This document shows, in pieces, positions 58,611-64,000 of a DNA stretch of 64,000 nt; the stretch's first letter is position 1, and the number at the start of each line of letters is the position of its first letter. The stretch comes from Riptortus pedestris (Eukaryota; Arthropoda; Insecta; Hemiptera; Alydidae), in the NCBI GenBank assembly GCA_019009955.1, contig CM032228.1, positions 73,968,001-74,032,000 on the forward strand, written 5' to 3'. Made by a program: the position numbers and the translations under genes. The notes under the pieces are model-generated. The model saw nothing but the letters and a program-made list of their open reading frames with translations, made no database searches and was not told the origin of the DNA.

Positions 58611-59827
58611 TAGAGTTTTATTTAACATTTAAGTTTTTAACAGGGAACAATTTTTGGTTCTAATTTCTCTTAACCCCAAAAGTTTTGCACTAAGTATAAC
58701 TCACCATGTGGAAGTTATATTTATGGTTCTAATTCTCTTTCCTGTCAATTACTCTATTCATTATTGCTATTTCAAAGTTTTTTAGGTGACTTTCTTTCCA
58801 CCGAGACTGAGGAAACTTTTCCCAAATACCCTGTTAACTGATATAAATATTTAACTGATATTCTGGTCTGAGTAAGCTAGGATCCCGTGCTACCTATAAA
58901 GACCTATATATCAAAATTGTAATTTCCATTTTATTAGTTCAGATGTTGTTGTCTAATTCGTGGCATAGGAAAAGCCAAAATTATTTTTGGAGGGAAAAAT
59001 TAAAAAAAAAAAATACTTTTTCCTAAGTTTGAGGTGCAGTAGTAATAAAAACTGAAAGGGTTTACCTTTAAGTTTTTGTTTCAAAGGGGAAACTGCTAAA
59101 CTCCTTATTAGCAGATTATTTCCTTTTGTTCTTTTCAAGTTGTTAAATAGTTTCATTCGCATCTCATGAATGGTGTAAAATTATACAAAATAAAGTACAC
59201 ATGAATTATTTTATAAACTGTCGATGTTGCACCTTAGAATAATTCTATTTTCAAGACTCTCATCTACAAAATTTTTGTTGTTATTTCACAAACAATACTT
59301 TGAAATGAGGTGAAAAATCTTGACAAAACTCATTGTCCAACTGCATTTTTGTCTTCTGACGACTGCTGTGTATTCTAATTCATTAAATATGTGCAATAGA
59401 AAGCATATTCATCCTTGTTAAAATACGATGAAAGTGATAGCTCGTATTTTTTCATTTTCTAATTAACAGTCATTTTATGATCATTTAAGAACAATATTGC
59501 AGGGTGACCTAATGTTTAATTTTTTCTCAATAGTTCATAAAATGAAGATTTGCAAGCCTTTTCTAACAAATAACAACCGACAGTTTTAAAAATACTCTTT
59601 CGATTCTGCTTCTATCAGTACATTGCCAATGAATAAGTAATGAAAATAATCACACATTCATTTAGCCTACAGAATAATCCTAGCACTGATAACAATAAAT
59701 AAAAGCTTGATTATCTCCTAAAATTAAATAAAAACTAAATATATACTATTCAGCAAGACAGTTTCATTTTAATACAATTAAAGCTTTTGCAAAGATTATA
59801 TTCTCATGCATATCCTTTTCATACAAA

Positions 59828-59833
59828 TTTATT
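59828..59833 (-). terminator. Candidate poly(A) signal for the spätzle-like gene
   Basis: AATAAA on the minus strand, about 100 bp past the stop codon. Others exist further on in this AT-rich DNA. Confidence 0.4.
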
Positions 59834-59934
59834 GTATAAAAGCTGTTACAGAAGAATATATTTGTATATATATTTATATATAAATATAAAAAAAAAACAG
59901 TCAAAAGAGGATTAACGAAGAGTTGTGGAATTCT

Positions 59935-61534
59935 TCATTTTTCATCATTGGGCTTTGGGGAGGTGGCAGGTGTGATGGGGAGCCTCCCACCTCCGAACCT
60001 AGCTTTCAAGCTGTCGTGCTTGACTGTGCAGGCGCAGCAAGAAGGCAGTTGGAATATATCCGTTATGGGCTTTCCATCTTCGTCCAAAGCTACCATCTTC
60101 CTGAAGATGTACTTCTGCTTGCAGCTGGTCTTGTAACCGAGGGGGAACTGATCGGTAAAAGAGCATGCCTGGTTGCTCGAATCACTGCTTTTCCTTGAAC
60201 ATAGAGACATGGCAGTTAATTGAAACAGGTTGACAATTCTAAGTTTATATATGTTATGAAGTTTTACTATATTTAAAAAATTTGTACCTTATCTTTACTG
60301 GGCCCAAATAAAGTATTTAATGCAATAAAAGTGATCTTCAGGTCACACCAGCAACCTTTATTGTTTTAAAGCAAACGTTCTGTCCCCCTGGGCATTTACA
60401 ATGCTAAGTTTAAAATTATTCTCCCAAGCCAATATGAAACTAAAATTATTGTGGAAGAATAAAAAACTTATTAAAAGCTTTAACCAATGTGGTAATTTGT
60501 CCGAAATATAGGAAAATTTCCACATTGGTTAAGACTTAAAATAATAAATTTTTATTCCCCTGATATGTTTTCAGTTGTACATTGACTTAGGAGAACAATT
60601 TTAAACAACATTGTAAATGCCCAGGAGGGCACAACATTTCCTTTTTATTGCTTAAATATTTTTTATACAATATTATTTTGGCCAGTACTTTAAAATCTAG
60701 GAGGATACTCCTGTCATAGCATTCCTGAGGGCTTGGATGACTAGTATGGAGCTATTAACATAATGCTATGTCGGAAATAAAAAAGTAGTTTTTTTTAGAA
60801 GCATCTGGTTCTTATGGCCATCTTTCTTTTATCTTTTGAAGCTTCAACGAATTAAAAAAAATAAAATGACATTAAAACCCAAAATGTATTCAGAATTTTA
60901 GTCATTTATATGTATATTTATTTATATAAATATATAAATGACTAAAATATTTTTCAATTATTGATTTGCCTGGAAGATTAAGTTTTCTTGCTAATTCCAA
61001 ATATCAAAATGCTTCTTTTAGAAAATACGAGTAGCTCTATTTAAATAGCACATGACTATGCAATTGCAAAGGATTTTGAAACCCTTTTCTTTTAACATGT
61101 TTTCCATTTAAATTGTATTGTAAAAGTTTAATAAATTGATTAAATGCCAAACTCACAGGCATTTCTCTATCCTTACTCCTTGGTTGTATGGAGGCTGGTT
61201 CACAACATAAAGCCATTTGTCCTCTTTGGTCTTAGCAGTTTTAGGGTAAACAACTTGCTCCTGAAATAAAATAAATATTTTGTATACACAGTTATTTACA
61301 TATGATTTTTTAAAAAATTAAAAATTTAGGCTAAAAGCCCATATAAAAGGCATATGAAAAACAAAATTTTATGGGGATCAAATTTCAGCAGATTTCTCTT
61401 AAGGGAATTCTGCTATTGATACAATTTTTTAAAAATAAAATTCTTCTGTTTATCTGAAGGTGAATATATGTATATGTATATATATCATTCGAATGTATAC
61501 TTGCATACACACACACACATGCATGCACGCACAA

Positions 61535-61586
<52 letters not shown>

Positions 61587-62417
61587 TTTCAATTTTATTC
61601 CATCACTTAATGGAATTTCAATCTATTCCCATGATATGGACAATTTAAAATATTTTACGCCTCTATATTCAACAAATCATTAATGATAATATATTGCCAA
61701 GGAATTGAACTATTCAGGAAAAAATTGAAGCCCCACATTCTTGACAATAACTGTTGAATTTAGCAAATTTTCTGCATTCAGGGGCTTGTGGTTGGCAATG
61801 AAGTAGGGACGAACAGAGTTACCAACATAAGGGCAAATACCAAATATTGTTTTCACATGATCACTACTATGTGACAGACATGGATAAATGCTGCATATGT
61901 ATCGTATATAATGCTGAATATCCATATGTAAATTGAGATCTACTGTTTGCTACAAAGCCTAATTGCAAAGGGTTCCCTGAAGGTTATCACCTTTTCCTAG
62001 CCAGAGTGGAACTAAGGATCAGTTCCATGAGTTTCTCACTAAATAAATTCCTGGAGACCATGCAGGAATTGAATCCCAGATTAGAGATTATCCAGGAAAA
62101 TTAAGAAGGTCCTATTAATATCTAAGTTAAATGTAGTACTGCACTCTGAAACTTAACAAGTGTCCATGCAAGTATTCAGTAGAATTCAGAGGAAAATGTC
62201 CAATACCATAGAGAAAATAATAATTTTAAATGAATTTAAATTGTATGAAATTATATATATATATATTTGAAAATAAAAACTTACAACGGAGGCACACAAG
62301 GGGTTTTCATCAACTCCATCTATCTTGTGTGATATCTGGGGTTCCTTGACAATGTCCACTCCGAGGAAAGGCTGGAACTCATCGACTTTATTTGACAAGA
62401 CATTCTGCAGGTAGTCC
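59935..62417 (-). CDS. spz: Spätzle-like cystine-knot ligand, last three coding exons (partial)
   Basis: Spätzle proteins are secreted neurotrophin-like dimers that, after proteolysis, activate Toll receptors in development and immunity. Coding exons are 62417-62285, 61260-61157 and 60193-59935, all with GT..AG junctions and a kept frame. They give about 164 residues. The first carries FQPFLGVDIVKEPQ and ends NPLCASV. The second reads EQVVYPKTAKT, DKWLYVVNQPPYNQGVRIEKC. The third has ACSFTDQFPLGYKTSCKQKY, LDEDGKPITDIFQLPSCCAC and a 28-residue tail. Seven cysteines (PLC, EKC, AC, SC, CCAC) match the Spätzle knot. VYPK, a tryptophan, VRIE.C, C.QKY and LPSCC.C are family hallmarks. The signal peptide, prodomain and cleavage site are upstream, not identified before the window edge. 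The paralogue (spz1 to spz6) is not fixed; spz1-like is the best guess. Confidence 0.88.
61385..61420 (-). mobile_element. GTCCG element terminal hairpin fragment in spätzle intron
   Basis: TTTCAGCAGATTTCTCTTAAGG then GAATTCTGCTATTG, the hairpin alone. Confidence 0.5.
61512..61583. repeat. (CA)n microsatellite
   Basis: Imperfect start, then about 24 CA units, in the intron upstream of the second visible spätzle exon. Confidence 0.9.
61940..62095 (-). mobile_element. tRNA-derived SINE, diverged, in spätzle intron
   Basis: CTAGCCAGAGTGGAACTAAGG, CACTAAATAAATTCCTGG and a B-box-like GGATTCAATTCCTGC (minus strand) mark the family. The head is worn. Confidence 0.65.
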
Positions 62418-62607
62418 CTAGTAAAAAATAATGGAAACTGATTACTTTTTATTATATAGATGGCCTCAGATAAATTATATATATTTTGTAATTATATATA
62501 TTAAGTGATTTTTATATTAAGGAGAAAAAACAGGAATAAGGTTAAATTATAATCCACTTAGACATAGCATCTGATATTTTGATGCTTAAGAATACACACC
62601 AAATGCT

Positions 62608-63432
62608 TTTAGCAGATTTCACTTATGGGAAATCAGCTATTGAGGTTGTAATTACACGATTTTCAAAAAGGGTCTTCAAATGTCCATTGATTCTACTTAG
62701 AAGATGACAATGAGGTCCTTTCAAAATGTTATATAGATATATACTTGTCTAGTGGTCCCATTTTTTGGTTAATCATTACCATACTCAATATTTAAACATT
62801 TTATGTAAGTTCAAAATATATCTTATTGCAAATTTAATGTTCTATATATGTTGTTTTTACATTTTTTTCTCTATCACGAATATTAACCGAGATAATGGCA
62901 TTTCATCAATAAACTGTTATATCATGAACCACTTTATTCGAAGCTTAAATACCAAACAATGTTTTCATGAAACTTCTACTGTGAGAGATACATATAAATT
63001 TTTGGTGACGTCATGAATTGACATTTATCAGTCTTCACTCAAAAAAGGTAGTTTGATGTATACCATACTTGATATTTAACTGTTTCATTCAGCACAAAGA
63101 CTGAAATAGATGAATATGGGGTGGGGGTTGGAGGGGAAGAAATTTGAAAATTCAAAGTATCTCCTTCATTATTTGTTGGTTTGTAAAATATTAAAGAGCC
63201 AACCCGTTTAAATTGTTGAATGTCTTGAATTTTTGTTCTATACATTTTTTTGCAACATTAAGTGAGTTATTAATTGTTTATTGTTTTCAGGCTTCAGTAA
63301 ATCCCCACTTTTACTTATAGGGTGTTTAACTAGAAATAGAGTATATATGGTGAGGTGAGATCACTAGCACGTCATACATACTAGCACATGAGAAATCTGC
63401 TTTGTTTATGCAGCCCCTGAGTGAGTCCTCAT
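62608..63432 (-). mobile_element. GTCCG element, near-complete copy without nested insertion
   Basis: Reverse orientation: TTTTAGCAGATTTCACTTATGG hairpin, 3' module to 62725, a very short AT centre (TATATAGATATATA), the 5' module, and the outer end GAAATCTGCTTTGTTTATGC-AGCCCCTGAGTGAGTCC at 63390-63432. About 825 bp, which gives the native length of the element. It lies upstream of the visible spätzle exons. Confidence 0.75.
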
Positions 63433-64000
63433 TGGTAATAAATGGCTGTAACGAATTTGTAGTAGTTTGATCATCTATTTTAGTTTTTGAAGAAACCTCA
63501 TTAATTCTTGCAAACACTGGAGCACATATTGATACAACTGAAAAATTAAATTTACTCTTATCCTCCATATGATTTATAGAACATTTTTTGTTACTTCTGA
63601 GGTTTACTATCATCTTAGTTCATTTCATACTAAGTGCAGTTAATCCTGTATGTCTACTAGCTGAGATACACCACTTTGCGCTGGAAATATTTAAATTGAT
63701 CATAACAATATATGTTGTTCATTGCAAGGCTATAGAATACACAACATTTCCTGTTTCAGTATTATCATATTTCTTTGCCTTTATTGCTACTCTTTTTGAG
63801 TAGTATGCAAGAATGAAATTCCTTTTCAGCCAGTCCCAAACAGAACCACGAAAGCTATTTAATATATCTAACAACTTCACTCCAATTGCACCCATTCATG
63901 AAAGTACTCCTTTACAAGTCCAACCACTTCACATTCATAATAGTATATAGCATACTCAGTAATGATGTATCATCAATGGATTAAATGAGGTTAGCAAATG
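63433..64000. other. Non-coding DNA to the window edge
   Basis: Probably still within or upstream of the spätzle-like gene. No exon could be assigned. Confidence 0.4.

Larger units (their letters stand above)
54851..59827. other. Long AT-rich stretch, no gene supported
   Basis: Five kb with none of the repeat families found elsewhere in the window. It lies downstream of the spätzle-like gene and could include its long 3' UTR or be single-copy intergenic DNA. Diverged tandem units occur inside it. Confidence 0.5.

Noticed and set aside
59923..60198. 91-codon plus-strand frame over the last spätzle exon
   Set aside because: Antisense shadow; the cystine-knot frame on the minus strand is unambiguous.
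63326..63613. 95-codon minus-strand frame upstream of spätzle, considered as a prodomain exon
   Set aside because: Its 3' half is the end of a GTCCG element, with no signal peptide or fitting splice site.
1..64000. CRISPR arrays, bacterial operons or viral gene sets
   Set aside because: Repeats are dispersed transposons or satellites; coding genes are spliced animal genes. No phage or viral structural genes were recognised.

Overview
The window is nuclear DNA from an intron-bearing animal, most likely an arthropod. It is AT-rich, has large introns with GT..AG junctions, and is crowded with (TA)n tracts and transposons. The arthropod call rests mainly on a spätzle-like gene (Toll ligand family) near the right end. 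The insect, crustacean or chelicerate group cannot be fixed from the sequence. No prokaryotic features, CRISPR arrays or rRNA genes were seen.

Five host genes can be supported. (1) BTBD7, minus strand, first two coding exons at 6321-6230 and 2299-1937; the rest lies off the left edge. (2) MRPS18A, a mitochondrial small-ribosomal-subunit protein, complete in four exons, minus strand, 19730-17819. (3) ASRGL1-type isoaspartyl peptidase/L-asparaginase, complete in six exons, plus strand, 24276-30628. (4) An intronless 674-residue secreted protein, minus strand, 34773-32749, with a signal peptide, a furin-like site and a C-terminal domain of three 52-residue repeats; family not recognised. (5) A spätzle-like cystine-knot ligand, minus strand, last three coding exons between 62417 and 59935. 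These are unrelated housekeeping, signalling and secreted genes, not an operon or cluster.

Mobile DNA fills most of the rest. The dominant family is a non-autonomous element, here called the GTCCG element. It has a fixed 5' module (starting near GTCCGTCACGC), a central microsatellite, and a roughly 125-bp 3' module ending in a near-perfect hairpin followed by CTAAAA. Its layout recalls DINE-1/Helentron-type elements. At least a dozen copies or pieces are present, and five carry another transposon between their end modules: a Tigger/pogo deletion derivative, Helitron arrays at two loci, a second Helitron family, and a solo LTR. One copy has itself split a mariner element.

Region by region: 1-6.4 kb, BTBD7 with a GTCCG copy and Tigger in its intron. 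6.4-11.2 kb, AT-rich DNA with tRNA-derived SINEs. 11.2-17.3 kb, a head-to-tail array of four Helitrons inside a GTCCG copy. 17.8-19.7 kb, MRPS18A. 20-24 kb, a Penelope-like fragment, a SINE, a MITE-like element and degenerate repeats. 24.3-30.6 kb, ASRGL1 with intronic LINE, Penelope-like and fold-back insertions. 31.8-34.8 kb, a SINE and the secreted protein gene. 35.4-54.9 kb, a transposon graveyard (LINE fragments, GTCCG copies, a split mariner, Helitrons, a solo LTR). 54.9-59.8 kb, unique-looking AT-rich DNA with diverged tandem units. 59.9-62.4 kb, spätzle-like gene. 62.6-63.4 kb, a near-complete GTCCG copy without a nested insertion.
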